From assembly GCA_024663395.1 (NCBI GenBank), contig JANFAH010000004.1:3596001-3660000 (forward strand): DNA of 64,000 nucleotides. Reading direction: 5' to 3'. Shown piece by piece: positions 50,127-61,845 of this stretch. This stretch comes from Pisolithus tinctorius (taxonomy: Eukaryota > Basidiomycota > Agaricomycetes > Boletales > Pisolithaceae). The position numbers and the translations under genes are program-made. Numbering within the stretch: position 1 is the stretch's first letter; each line of letters begins with the position of its first letter. The notes below the pieces were generated by a model. That model saw nothing but the letters and a program-made list of their open reading frames with translations, was not told the DNA's origin and did no database searches.

Positions 50127-50430
50127 CTAGAGATGAGTGTAGTTTCCATTCGTAGGATTTGACCTCGTTATGTATTGGGAAGACGTTGGAATGTGTCAGG
50201 CCCCCGGATGGATGGGGGTTCAGCTGGTGTCGCATTCATCTAGTCTCCTTAGCTAGATTTCTGTAGATCTATACCCGAACATTACATAAGTAACTGGAGC
50301 GTGTTCGAACTCATTGTCCAATAACTCATCCCCAAAAAATGACCCATCAGTTGTTTGTTTAACTACTTATTGTTATGATAGGCAGAGAGCATAAAAGAAC
50401 AACCCAGAGGTCCTCGACACTGTTGAACCA
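49318..50430 (+). repeat. Left arm of a large inverted duplication
   Basis: The 3' part of the coiled-coil gene plus about 300 bp downstream. It recurs in inverse orientation at about 52050-53020. Matching anchors: CCTATCTTAGACCCTGG (49382) and its complement near 52990; AGGATACCCGGCTCCCCGAC (50082) and its complement near 52380; GACGTTGGAATGTGTCAGGC (50182) and its complement near 52312; GCATAAAA near 50390 and its complement near 52096. Divergence is roughly 15-25 percent by eye, with internal deletions in the right arm. Confidence 0.85.
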
Positions 50431-50528
50431 GCACACCTGTGGCAGAGTGACAGAGGGACAGAGGGGGAGCAACGTACATTCAGAGTTTATGTGAAGCATA
50501 AATTGCCCCATTTGAGCTTGTTTGCAGG

Positions 50529-51981
50529 CTGCGGGTGGCCAGTGCGGAACTGACCAGCCACCCTGGATCTTGGGCCGCCAAGCTCATCTTTCGGAGCAGC
50601 TGAAGCTGCTCAAGCAGTTTGAACACTCAGACCTCGAGATTCCTGATGTCCAACAGCACTGGAAGCAGGACCGCGAGACCAGAATTACTGCCCGCCTTCT
50701 GGACACCATTGCAGTTGCATTGACGACCGGCAAGCCTGGAGAGGTGTTCGCTGCGACATTCGTGGTCTCAGGCTTGTCTTAGCAAAGAATGAGGATGTCA
50801 CCGATGAAGACGATCGGGCTGTCCGTGAGTTCTTCCAGGCGATCATCGCTCCCGAGATTCCAGAGGCATACGATGTTCTGCCTTTCCTGTTTTCTCGTTG
50901 CGCGGAGAACATCGCGAAGCGGATCGAGATGATGGTTAGAGTCGTTTTCGGATTCTCGTGTGTCCTCGACGAAGCCTATAGGGACTACTACCCCTCAGCA
51001 TCCATCGAGCCTGAAGAGCTTCCTCACTCTACGGCTTACCGCAACACCAAGTATAGTGGCTATCTACTCCCATCTCTACAAACAGTGCTTCGTGATCTTC
51101 TAACGGATATCATGAGGCTCGTTCAAAAATTCAACTTGCAAAATCTCTCAGCGATGCCAAACCTCTATGTCGTCTTCGCACGACTTGTGGTCACCGCTGC
51201 CACGTTCAATAGTTCCCATTTTCTACGTCGGCTCACTGACTTCCCCAGTTCCATGAATTTCGACTGGAGCTCGAAAACGGGGCCGCTGAAACTCCATCTC
51301 GCTGAGGTGCTTCAGTATACTCTTGGTGTCGACAAGCTGATCAAGCATGCAAAGCTCCATTTCCCGAATGGCATTGAGCATCGTTGGGTCGACGCTTTTC
51401 ACGGCATTGGCAAGACTATGCTTAATCTGGACGACGGCTACGCGAAGCCCATATCACGGGCACTTGGTTGCGGTGACGTCTCAGAGGAAACTTTAGCCAA
51501 GTTGTGCAGAAAGTTCCCAAACATGGGGGAAATGCGGCGCAGGAGTCGTTGCGTCTCGATTCGGCTACACGCGGAAATTCGCATCCTGCTTTATCTCAGT
51601 AACCCGGTCGATGCTTCGGATCATTACCAGCAAAAGCCTAGCGGATGTAGCGAACAGACTTGCTTATGCTGCACTTTGTGGATCCGGGCATACAATCAGG
51701 AATTCGGGACAAATTGGTTGGCATCTGCGTCCAATGGCAAGCTTTGTGCCACTTGGGCTTTGCCAGGTTGTTCATTCGCACATGCTTCGGAGAAAGGCGG
51801 GAGGAGTGTTATTGATGAAGCTGTCGTGGAAGGAATAGAGGAGCGCCTTACTCGCACCCTTCAATCGCTGTTATCAGAAGAATGTGAGTCGAGTGATTCG
51901 GACAGTGATTGGGGTTTGGAATGTGAGTACGTGATGTCAGACGAAATGAAAGCTCTGGTTGCCAAGTCATCAGGATGCTAG
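50529..51981 (+). CDS. OTT_1508-type deaminase-fold protein
   Basis: About 480 codons. The N-terminal part is helical (LSEQLKLLKQFEHSDLEIPD; ENIAKRIEMMVRVVFGFSC). The C-terminal part has the deaminase zinc site: HAEIRILLYL (HxE) near 51570 and, downstream, SGCSEQTCLCCTLWIRAYNQ with the CxxC pair, then NGKLCATWALPG. This combination matches the fungal OTT_1508-like branch of the nucleic-acid/nucleotide deaminase superfamily, where HAE gives one zinc ligand and the catalytic Glu. The substrate is unknown. The tail is acidic (SEECESSDSDSDWGLECEY). A frame change at about 50771 (one C seemingly lost where TTCCGTGG would keep the frame) splits the ORF. The first exon before TTTGCAG at 50528 was not found. 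The gene fills the loop of the inverted duplication described beside it. Confidence 0.75.
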
Positions 51982-52049
51982 AAAAAAGAGTTCAGGTGTA
52001 GTATCTGTACCAAATGCAAATGCAAATGCAATACACAGTGAAGCAGTCT

Positions 52050-53020
52050 TGACGACAACCACGAATATGGTGTCGAGGGTCTCCGGGCTCTTGTTTTATG
52101 CTCTCCGCCTATTGCAACAATAAGTGGTTGAGCAAACATTTTACAGGATGTTTTTTGGAGATGACCGGTGGAGCAATAGACAACTTGGGCTGGTGGAGTA
52201 CGCTCCGGTTACTTAAAGTTCTGGTATAGATCTACGCGAGCTTGCTAAGGAGACCACGTAAAAACAACCCCATTCTTTCCAGTTGAACTATCCGTCTGGG
52301 TGCCTGACACATTCCAACGTCATCCAGAACATAACGTACACAAAACTTCCGAGTGAAATCTACACTCTGTCGGGGAGCCGGGTATCCTTCCTCCCCTCGC
52401 ATTCGTAGCCGTATTCGCACCTGTCACCATATCCAAGGATTCTCTACTAACATTCGCCGAATCATTGTACAAGCGCATGTTGTATCACGTATATCCACCG
52501 CGAGACTGCGAGCCTTACGAGGATGTTTGTTCCGGTACGGCATATCGTGTGATGGTGGTTGAGCTGGCATTGCTCGTCGCTTCGCCGGGAATGCTGTATT
52601 GCTTGCTAAGTTCAACAGGAGCTTCGGCCTCGGGGTGCGTGGCGGAGTGTCATCCCAGCTGCGCTCCGGCGCCGTTCATCCAGTGTAGATTAGGAGGAAT
52701 TCGCTGGCCAGGCAGATGTGCACGAGACCGAAGAATAAGTCCTGGAGCGCCGATCCCTTTCTCTCTCACGTCCGTGTTCCGGCAGTGCATACCAGTTCCT
52801 TGTGCTCTCCTTTTCACTCTCTTTCTTGGTCGACAGGCTGCAACATCGCAAACGTGCACAAAGAATATCACTGAGGAGCCGCCTGTGATTCCGTGGAATC
52901 ACAGGTCTGTCGCCAGCGTTACTACCGATCGATCTCGTGTGACGGCTATCAAGTTGTCCATCCGGCAACCCATTGAACATCTGGCCAGGGTCTAAGATAG
53001 GTGCCACCGGTGAGTTCGGG
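52050..53020 (-). repeat. Right arm of the inverted duplication (decayed gene tail)
   Basis: Minus-strand copy of the 3' end of the coiled-coil gene and its downstream flank. The reading frame is no longer open: FNGLPDGQLDSRHTRSIGSN and related pieces alternate with stops, and a block of about 80 bp is missing relative to the left arm. Non-functional gene fragment. The outer border is close to 53020-53040, where similarity to the left arm before 49318 ends. Confidence 0.85.
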
Positions 53021-53059
53021 ACGGTTGGGGTTAAGGAAGCCGGCGATGATGATCCCTGC

Positions 53060-53813
53060 TGATGTACCTGTTTCGACCGTATTATTGGTCACGTTGTTCA
53101 TGCTCAACGTTCCCATGTGTAAAGAGATCCTCATGACACCCAGAATTTTGCAGGTAAAGCTCCAACTCGAGAATCTCGTAGTCGCTGTAGACGCTATCGC
53201 GGATAATCGCCTCAAACTGAGAGATATCCTCCCGTGTGGTGAGTGCAGACAAGTGTAGCAGTGAAGCGAGAACAGCCTTTGGTACGTGCGCAGTGTTCGC
53301 TCCGCTATGTTCCAAAAAGTTGGGGCTGACAGCTTCAGTGTCTCCCCAGATGTGAGCAGAAAATGGGGACGACGACGCAAAGCGAGACGTCGTCGGAGTA
53401 GTTTGCTTACTTTCGAGCGAAGGGGACGACCCTCCTATCCCACCGATCCTACCGCTAATGCTCATAGTTACTGGGGTCGTAGTCGTCGTATGATAACGTA
53501 GGATGCCTGGGTGGTGGTTCGCCTAAACTGAGTCCGTCGTAGCTCGGCGTAAGGGTAGCAATAGGCATAGGACGGTTGGGGCGTGGCATCGGGATTCTAA
53601 AGTCCAAAGCTGGCAAAAGAGGATCTTTCGTCTCTGATGAGGTCTCGCCAATTGCTTTAACGAACTGGTGTCTTGTAGACGGGGAGAGGTCACGACGGAT
53701 CCAAACGTCGGAGCGCGCTGGTTTGAACTAAACGGACTGAGAGAAGCACACCGAGGGAAGTAAACGCACTGAAAACAAGTGCCGCATGTACTGTATAATA
53801 GTCCCAAAAGCAC
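53060..53813 (-). other. Possible unrecognised minus-strand gene fragment
   Basis: Two open minus-strand stretches could belong together: 53780-53475, reading RPNRPMPIATLTPSYDGLSL and HPTLSYDDYDPSNYE, and 53465-53110, reading LASLLHLSALTTREDISQFE and RDSVYSDYEILELELYLQNS. The second is helical and looks like a folded domain. I do not recognise either. They lie between the inverted duplication and the large transposon and may be a truncated gene. Confidence 0.35.
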
Positions 53814-53814
53814 T

Positions 53815-54075
53815 GCATATCAGTTCCACGCGATGAAAATCAGTGCCAAATTGTGGCACTGATATTTCATTTTTGCTACTAATAACCAGTGCCATGCATC
53901 AGTGTCATTGACGTGTTTTTTCAGCGTCAAAATGGTACTGATTTCCAGTCATGTTAGGCACTTATTTTCCGGAAATTTCCATTGAAGAAGGCACTGATTT
54001 TCACTCACAATGGCACTGATTTTCAGTCAAGAGTGCACTTATCATCAGTCACAAAAGTACTGTTTCACTTGCAAA
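53815..54075. repeat. Degenerate CACTGATTTTCAGTCA repeats (subterminal-like)
   Basis: Within 260 bp the word GGCACTGATTTTCAGTCA and close variants (TACTGATTTCCAGTCATG, GGCACTGATTTTCACTCAC, CAGTGCCA in inverse) occur at least six times at about 25-40 bp spacing. Repeats containing CACTG near an element end are typical of CACTA elements, and a Tnp2 transposase lies inside to the right. Confidence 0.6.
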
Positions 54076-54113
54076 ATTAACATTGATTAGACAGCACATC
54101 AACATTAAGTGCT

Positions 54114-54392
54114 GCTAGGGAATCGATGATACAGATTACTGGGTGCATAGAAGTCCAAGTAGCATGAGGCGGAAGTGAGTTCCGATGAAAGTGTGTAAAC
54201 AGCACAGCTGGGGAATCAACAATACACATAGCTGGGTGCATAGGAGTCCAAGCAGCGCGAGGTGGCAGTGAGTTCCGATGAAAGTGCGTAAACAGTGCGG
54301 CTGGGGAATCAACAATACACATAGCTGGGTGCATAGAAGTCCAAGAGGTGCGAGGTGGCGTTGAGTTCCAATGAAAGTGCGTAAACGGTCTT
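54114..54392. repeat. 93-bp unit in three tandem copies
   Basis: Units begin GCTAGGGAATC (54114) or GCTGGGGAATC (54207 and 54300). Copies 2 and 3 are nearly identical and copy 1 more diverged. As 93 is divisible by three, the minus strand reads a 31-residue repeating peptide (MHPAMCIVDSPAALFTHFHR...), but stops and context suggest non-coding DNA. Confidence 0.85.
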
Positions 54393-54509
54393 GAAAGTGT
54401 CCAAATAAGTTAGCTAAAAGGAAATGAGAGTGGATTGACAAGGCACAGCCTAGTTATGAATGTTCTGTCATGGTTGGCCTTGCCAAGTCTTTGATTGAGT
54501 AGTGCGATT

Positions 54510-57500
54510 CGCCTTAGTGTGTTCCTGTACATTCGACCACACATGAGTCACAAGTGCAGAAAGGACGGTGATGGGGGTACAACAACTGAATTGCCTTATA
54601 CTCACTGATGTGACGAGTCTGGAAGTTTGACCTATGCTTGCATTTGGGGCGTGCTGCTGGACCTGTGTAAGTGGTGATATCTATATCAGTATAACACATT
54701 GGAAGCATCGAAGGTAGTACACATGCAGTGGCCACTGGTGGCACTGTTGATTGGGACTTGCTGCTTGGCATGACCGTTGTGGTCTGTAAGGTTAGTAGTG
54801 TCAGTAAGGCACAATGTTAGTGGGGTGAGGTGTGTAGTGAACATTAACCTTCGCCTGCTCTGAATGTAACTTGTTGGCAGCTTGATTGGAATCATCGTCT
54901 GTCACAAGTAATTTAACTCTGAGGCGAGGTCATGGCTAAGGTGAATGGTGTCAGTCAAGGCACAGCCTACACAGGATGACGGAGTAGGAGATGCCTTCTG
55001 CATTTGCCCTTGGAGTTCCAGCAGAGCCTGAGTGGCATCCCAGGTATCACTTGTCGCTTCACGTGTCAGGAGCTCCAGTCACTTTAGTCAAAAGGCGACA
55101 ATGTTTCTATGAAATATCTCCTCCAACTCTGTATCATCATCATTTGCAGGGTGGATGAGGGAACCCACATCGCTACTTGCAACCATGATCTTGTGCGCCT
55201 TGACAACTGTTGTGGGACTGTAATCATCTGCGATCAGCAAGGTCGCTACATAGGGCACCATAAAGTATGTCGTGAACTGTGCAAGCGGTAGAGGCTGTAT
55301 TGCTGCAGTCAACTCTGCTGATGCTGGGAACAGGGCAATGAGGGTGTGCTCGATGATTGCAGCTCCCTTGTTGCCATAACTGCTCAGTGTTTACATCAGT
55401 TTCTGCACAGTTGAAGAAGTGAGTTGCATGTTAGGGACGTACTATCCAGCATGCGAGTGGTCCAGAATCACCGATCTGGAACACAGTGCTGAGTTCTGCA
55501 TGCGAGCTAGCTTTTCCAACGTCCACCCATCTTCAACCAAGTCAGCCTTGAAACACTTCCAGACATGCTGCTGCTCGTGGAGGCTCCTGTTACGAAGAAT
55601 CGGATCTAGCTGGTCTTGCCACTTGACGATATGCCCTGGAATCTGCTTGAAGTCAATAATGCTAATGGGCCAACCTTTTTTCGCTGCAATCTTGAGTTGT
55701 TCATATTTCCTATGCTCCCTTTTGATCATGGTGCAGATCTGAGCTCCTAACTGGACTGTCTCAAAGTTACGCCCATGCTGTTTTCGGGTCATGGAAATGT
55801 ATCTTTGTAATGCTGCAAAAAGATCTTGAGACATTCTGGATGGGACCTTGTCCTTGCAATATATGCCCGGACATCGTGGTGGGAAGTCGTCTTGTGTGAT
55901 CACAGATGACTGTGTTTCTGCATTGTCCTCCTCGTCAGTCAAGTCCTGCATGAACTACATGAGAACGCTGGCTGGCATACATGATAAGTACATCTACAAC
56001 TCACTTGTAGTCCAAGGGACACATTGTCCCTTTTCTTCTTCTGTGACCCATCCTGTGCAAGTATGAGAGCACAAAAATGGAATGCGAAGTTTTGAAGGCA
56101 CACATACATGACATTCAGAGGCTGCTGGCACCTCTGCTTCATCAGCTTGCTCCCATACTGATGCAAGTGGTCTTGGAGTGTGTGACCCATTGCTGATAGA
56201 TTCCTGAAAGAGTGTGAATGCACAGAGTGAATGACTTTCCAGACCATACCTGTCGTTCCATTCCCAGCATGCCATTTGCTGCTTGTAGTATGCATGATTG
56301 CTGGTCATCAATTGATTCATCCACCAGCTCGTTTCTCTTTCTCTAAACCATGTGGTGCATCGTGAACATCAGCTTGTGACTACAGCTCAATATACTTGCT
56401 CACATTCTTCTGAGTACCACCCAGGCATTGGTGACCCTTACCACCCTTGGCGTGCATGTTGGGCTGGATGTCATCATTGCTAACAATTGACTTTCTCTGA
56501 AAAATGTTCAGGCAGCAGTTGCAATCACATACAGCTTACTTCCTCACCATTTTCTGTCTGGCTTCTGTGCATTTTGGGTAGACACTCCTCTCATCTTCAT
56601 CTTCATTGTTGTCATCTTCATCATCATCTTCGTCCCTCTCCATCTAAATGACACAGAGTGAGCTCGAGATAGTAGATGTTTGTTCACCTACCTTTCTCTG
56701 TGTACCTGGAGCATGTTTGCTGTGCCTGTTACTGGCACCAGCATCGTCTGCATACATTTCCTTGGACTTGGACTGGGAGTTGTCTCTCTTTCTCTAAGCA
56801 ACACGTAGTTAGTTCATGATAGTAGAATGCACATTTGCTTACCTTTTTCTGTGTATCTGAAGTACGTTTGATGTGCCTGTTATCGCCGGCATTGCCTGTG
56901 TCCATTTCCTTGGACTCAGACTCGGAATTGGACTTGGACTTGGACTTGGACCTCTTTCTCTAAGTGACACGAAGTGAGTTCATGATAGTAGAATGTGTAT
57001 GCCTACCTTTTTATGTGTACCCAAAGTACATTTGATGTGCCTGTTATCGCTGGCATCGTCTGTGTCCACTTCCTCAGACTCAGACTTGGACTTGTCCCTC
57101 TTTCTCTGAATGACACAGAGTGAGTTCATGATAGTAGAACACACATGCCTACCTTTTTCTGTGTACCCAAAGTACATTTAATGCGCCTGTTAGCACCAGC
57201 ATCATCTGTGCCCACTTCCTCCTCATCTTTGTCATTAGACTCTTCTCTCTTCCTCTAAACGTACCAGAGAATCAACTCGAGATCAAAATATAGATAAAAG
57301 TAACTGCTAACCCTTGCTTCGGCATTCTGTTTTTGCCTTTGTTCAGATGTTGACCGGTTTTTCATTACCTGGGCAATTAAAGCACGTGCACCCCAGCCTC
57401 CCTCACACTGCATGAGGATTTCTGATTCTGCTTGTGCCTAACAATGTGAATCTTGGTTATTAGTGGCTATATGCACTTAGAATGCGCTCCCTTACCCTCC

Positions 57501-58002
57501 AAATGACTTTCTTGACAAGGAGCTTGTCGCTTTGGTGAGAAAGTGAACAACTTGTATCCAGGTAGTGGTAGACCAATTTCCATACAACATCCTATTGAGT
57601 AGCATACAGGTAATAAGAATACAATAGTAGGGATGGAAGATGTACCGAAAGGTGATTGTACACATCCTTCTTCTCTGTGAGTCCCAAGGCATCTATTAGC
57701 TTGTAGCCGCTGCCTCGACCTGCTCGGCCCTTGGGCTTGTTAATCAATCTTAACTGTTGGTTAGTATGTTTATCTTGCTGTTTTTTCTGCCTCCTCTCCT
57801 CTTTTGCACGGTTCTTTCCTGCAGGAAGAGATATGAGATCTAAATGGTACCTGTCGGTATCGATGAACTCACGTTTGTGCACTTCCAAATCCCCATGGAG
57901 TTCCGATAACGACTCTCCTAATTTATCGATCCTTGACTGCTTCTTGTGCTTCAGCTTCGTCATCGAGGCTGGAGGCTTGATGGCAGAGATGATACAGTGC
58001 AT
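54510..58002 (-). CDS. Transposon-associated multi-exon protein
   Basis: Divergent from the Tnp2 gene, with about 100 bp between the starts. From ATG 58002: a basic coiled-coil region (SRIDKLGESLSELHGDLEVH; RAKEERRQKKQQDKH), then GYKLIDALGLTEKKDVYNHL, exon DTSCSFSHQSDKLLVKKVIW, exon CEGGWGARALIAQVMKNR, four repeated small exons (56650-57260), an acidic exon (EDDDEDDNNEDEDERSVYPK), the block GIYCKDKVPSRMSQDLFAAL with IKREHRKYEQLKIAAKKGWP and IIDFKQIPGHIVKWQDQLDP, and AIIEHTLIALFPASAELTAA with FMVPYVATLLIADD (55230). Exons near 54700-54510 may add a Cys-rich end. I recall this layout from unnamed Agaricomycete proteins in repeat-rich regions; function unknown. It may be one gene or two adjacent ones. 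Several frame changes exist. Confidence 0.5.
56650..57260 (-). repeat. Four tandem exon-intron units (about 150 bp each)
   Basis: Each unit on the minus strand starts with an intron acceptor TTTAG/CAGAG-like stretch and an exon beginning RKRDKSK or RKREESN, continuing with an acidic Ser-rich run, then an NRHIKCTLGTHKK-type end and a GTAGGCA/GTAAGCA donor followed by the same short intron. Exon starts are near 57258, 57108, 56960 and 56794. The units differ mainly in the length of the KSKSKSNSESES run. Confidence 0.7.
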
Positions 58003-58104
58003 AGGATAATGGATGTAAGCAACGACCTTGGAGTGGCTGTGCTCAGGTCAGGTGATCACAGCTCGGTACATGTCACTAAGTCAGTTAAGTCAAACATACT
58101 GACC

Positions 58105-61100
58105 ATGCCTCCAATTCGATCTCCAAGGAGGAAACATTGTTGGTGCAATCCAGGATGTGGTGTGCACTTGAGCAGCACACAGCGGTGGCATCACTATAAG
58201 AAGGCTGCGTCCATGGGGCAACTGGCAGGCATGTGTGACTCTGAAAGCCTGACAGGCAAAGAAAGCCCCCAACTAGATCTGGCTGAAGGTCAGCTCAACA
58301 AGCTGAACATTAAATGATACTAAAGTAATCATCTCAGGTGGTCATTCCCACCTGGCATCTCCATCTGAGTCATCAGACACAACAGGTGTGAGTGGGGTGT
58401 CCGAGTCCGAGGCTGACCCCGGAAGTGACATTCAAGATGATGTATGGGTATGGGCTGAAGAGCTCGAGGGAGATGATAATGAGCTGCTGGATGAGTTGGA
58501 AGACAATGTGAGAAATGAAAGAGAACAAGATCTGTTCACTCTCTGTACATGCCCGGTTGCCCTGGCTCTAATGCGCAAACTGATCATGCATCAGGGAATG
58601 ATATTCTATCAGACGAAGATCGTGACAATATCCACACATTTAACCTCCTTATGATGGGCCAAATCACTTGACGTGCTTACTCACAGATGCGATTCGCTTT
58701 CCAACACAAAATGAACCTTGACTTGCAATATGTCATCTTTCAGCGTGTGGCCAAACTATCTGGGATCAAACCCCTCTTGGTTGACTGGTGTGGAAATTCA
58801 TGTGTGGCCTACACCGAAAAATATATTTATCTTCAGTCTTGTCTGTTCTGTTGAGAAGCACGATTCAACCAGTATGGAAGGCCATGTCGACAATTCATGT
58901 ATCTCCCGCTTATCCCACAACTGCAAGGGTATTTCCAAAGCATGAGGATGATCAAAATGCTCTCATACCGTGCAGATTATGATATTGGGAGAGGAGAGAT
59001 TGTGGATGTATTTGATGGGAATCATTACCAGCGGCTTCTCCATTGTCGTGTTATTGTTGATGGAGAAGAGTTACCTCACCAATACTTCTCAGATTCCTGA
59101 GACATTGCATTGGGCCTTTGTACCGACAGCTATTTACTCTTCAGGCAGCGACGCAAGGGCCCGTCCAGTACACCACTCCTGTTGCAGAACTACAACCTGC
59201 CTCCACATGTGCGAACTCACAGCAAAAACCTATTGTGTGTCGGAATTATTCCTGGCCTGCACCAACCCAAGGACCTTCATTCTTTTCTCATTCCCCTGGA
59301 CAATGAATGTGCTGAGCTAGCATATGGCGTCCAGACTTTCGATGCATCCCAGCAAGCCCTTTTCAAGATGCATGCATATATCATCGTCAAATCTGGTGAT
59401 ATCATCACAATTGAGCGCTTCTTAAATCTCAAGGGCCATAACTCAATCTTCCCTTGTCATTCGTGCAAGGTGAAAGCTGTTCGTGGCTTAGGCAAGACCT
59501 ATTACGTCCCTCTTCACCCGCCGTCTCAAAACCGCAGTGCAAGGACCCTCTATCAACCAGCCCCTTTATGACACCACGATGACTTCTCAGATGTAATGGC
59601 GAGGATTGCGGCGGCTGAAACAAAAAAAGAGATGGTGATGATCGCAAAGGAGACTGGCATCAAAGGATTGCCAGGCCTGACTTGTGTCAGGTCCTTGGAT
59701 TACGCATGATCGTCCCCATGGGAATGGTTTCATTTGTTCTTGGAGAACATTGTCCCGAACCTTGTCAACTTCTGGACAGGCCAATTCAAGGGTCTTGGGA
59801 CAGGTAATGAAGACTTCGAAATTGCGACCAAAATTTGGGAGGAGATTGGAAAAGAAACTGCTGCTGCTCTCTGACACATACCATCTACATTTGTCCGCAT
59901 GCTCATGAATATTGCAACAGACCGCTCACTCTTTATGGCGGAGACATGGTGTTTTTGGTTCATGCATCTTGCTCCAAAGCTACTGAAGGGGCACTTTCCC
60001 AAAGACAAATACTACAAGCACATGTGCGAGCTAGTGGCAATTATGAAGGCTACTTTACAGTTTCACACCCCACACGGACAACTTGACGATATTGAAAGAT
60101 GCATTAAAGATTGGGTGCAGAAATATGAGAGGTATGCACGTTTCTGATTCAATTGTATCGCAACACTAATTTTTGTCATTAGATACTATTATCAATATGA
60201 CATTGAATGCCTGCCAGCTTGCATGCTCACGATCCATGGTATCTTACATGTCATACAGGGTATCCGAGACTGTGGGCCGGTGTGGACCACTTGGACCTTT
60301 CATATGGAGCGCTTTTGTGGGATGCTCCAGAATACACTCCGTTCATGCAGCCACCCTTGGAGTAATTTAAATAAAGCATTACTTCATCGCACATACCTGG
60401 AACAGTTGCAGATGCGATACAACCTTTCAGATGAGCTTGCAAATGAAGATGAGCACGAAGATGACGGTCCAATAGGATATGAATGTGTCCTCAAGGATTG
60501 TGAGTATGCACCGATGTTACTTACATGCAAAACTCATTCTCAAACTGACCAGACCCAGACCATGTGCTTCAGCCTCCCTATGAGATGGTGCACAAGCTTG
60601 ATTGTGACCTCCATGAAAGGATCGCACAATACTTGGGACAAGTACTTGGCAAACGAAGCTCAGAGATCAAGAAACAGCTTCCAGCACTTGTGCTGTTTAC
60701 AGCAGGCAAGCTTAGGGTCTGCCATGGTGGAGACTTATTTCGGACTAAAGAAGTGTCACGCAGATTTGGTGCATTAGAGCGGAGGAATTGCTATGTCAGA
60801 GTAGGTCCATCATGGTCAGATACTCGTAATGTCTCTAGTTACTAAATACCATAGTTCGAAACAGTGTTTGAGACCTGCACAGGTTCTGTCTTAACCCAAA
60901 CTGGGTATGGTGACCTAGAAAAAATAATAGCCCTCGTTTTGCCTGCCACACTGCTCTTTGGAGAACTCAGAGGCAAAACCATTGTTGTCACACTTGTTAG
61001 ACCATGGGACACAGATGGAAAGGTAGCCTCAGAAGAGGTCGTGTTCTTTGAGTCTCGAAAAGCAAGGATAATTATGGATATCAGGAGCTTAAGAGCTGTT

Positions 61101-61238
61101 GTAGGCCTAGTCAAGATGCGAGGGAGATGGGGTATCATTGACAGGGCACCTGGGACAGTGACGACAACCTTCGCAGATGATATGATGGAAGGATATTTAC
61201 ATGATGAACATGGTGATGATGACGACTTCATCTTGTGA
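58105..61238 (+). pseudogene. Tnp2-family (CACTA/EnSpm) transposase, with nonsense mutations
   Basis: Starts ATG 58105 with a Cys-rich DNA-binding-like end (CWCNPGCGVHLSSTQRWHHY), an acidic exon (58400-58560), then the Tnp2 core: LSGIKPLLVDWCGNSCVAYT, FMYLPLIPQLQGYFQSM, VDVFDGNHYQRLL, DIALGLCTDSYLLFRQRRKG, NYNLPPHVRTHSKNLLCVGI, IPGLHQPKDLHSFLIPLDNE, LNLKGHNSIFPCHSCKVKAV, PWEWFHLFLENIVPNLVNFW, TIHGILHVIQGIRDCGPVWT, TWTFHMERFCGMLQ, and a C-terminal DNA/RNA-related domain ending DDDDFIL at TGA 61236. Three premature TGA codons (about 58851, 59098, 59708) all fall where the family has Arg or a similar residue, fitting CGA-to-TGA decay; some frame changes also occur (59530-59640, 60780-60840). The element is probably immobile unless helped in trans. 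Confidence 0.85.
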
Positions 61239-61845
61239 GAGAAGTAGTTGATTCAATATAATACCATATACATGGGAATTCGTGGTGCGACGACGCGCAG
61301 GATATTGATACATATATACATACTGGGGAGAGATGTGATCCCTTTCCAGGTGCAAGCCCTGACTCAGTACACTCCAGATCCAAAAAGCTACCTGAAGGAT
61401 GTCACAACAGACCTGCACCCACAATAGTCAATGACATCTCCACCCGAGAGGGTGACTCCTACAGGTTGTCAACATTGTCACACAAAGCTGTCCTGGTGGT
61501 GATGGAGCCCGCAATGCGGCCATTGACGGTGATGGTGGAGCTGGAGATGGGTTGAGAACTCTTCGTGATGGGGTAGAAGATAAGGGCGATGGTGGCGGCT
61601 GCAGGAGGGGCTGACTAGGAGGGGGGGCAGGTGGATGGATGCCAAGATGGTGCCAAGAGCCAACATTGTTGAGCCCAGTGTTACAGGTCCTTGGGGAGGG
61701 GAGGCTGGGACGAAGGATAGTGAAAGTGGCATGTTCGGTGGTACTTGCCTTGCACCAATTTCATAATGTTCTGGTGTGTATGGATTACTTACCCGCACCA
61801 GGGGTGGGCCAAAAAAGACAATGCACCTTCACTTGATCGATGATC
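61239..61845. other. Interval between transposase and synthetase fragment
   Basis: A Pro/Ser-rich minus-strand frame (61478-61798) without recognised domain follows the end of the acyl-CoA synthetase similarity. Nothing else seen. Confidence 0.35.

Noticed and set aside
52465..52995. 177-codon plus-strand ORF
   Set aside because: It is the antisense shadow of the inverted, decayed copy of the neighbouring gene's tail.
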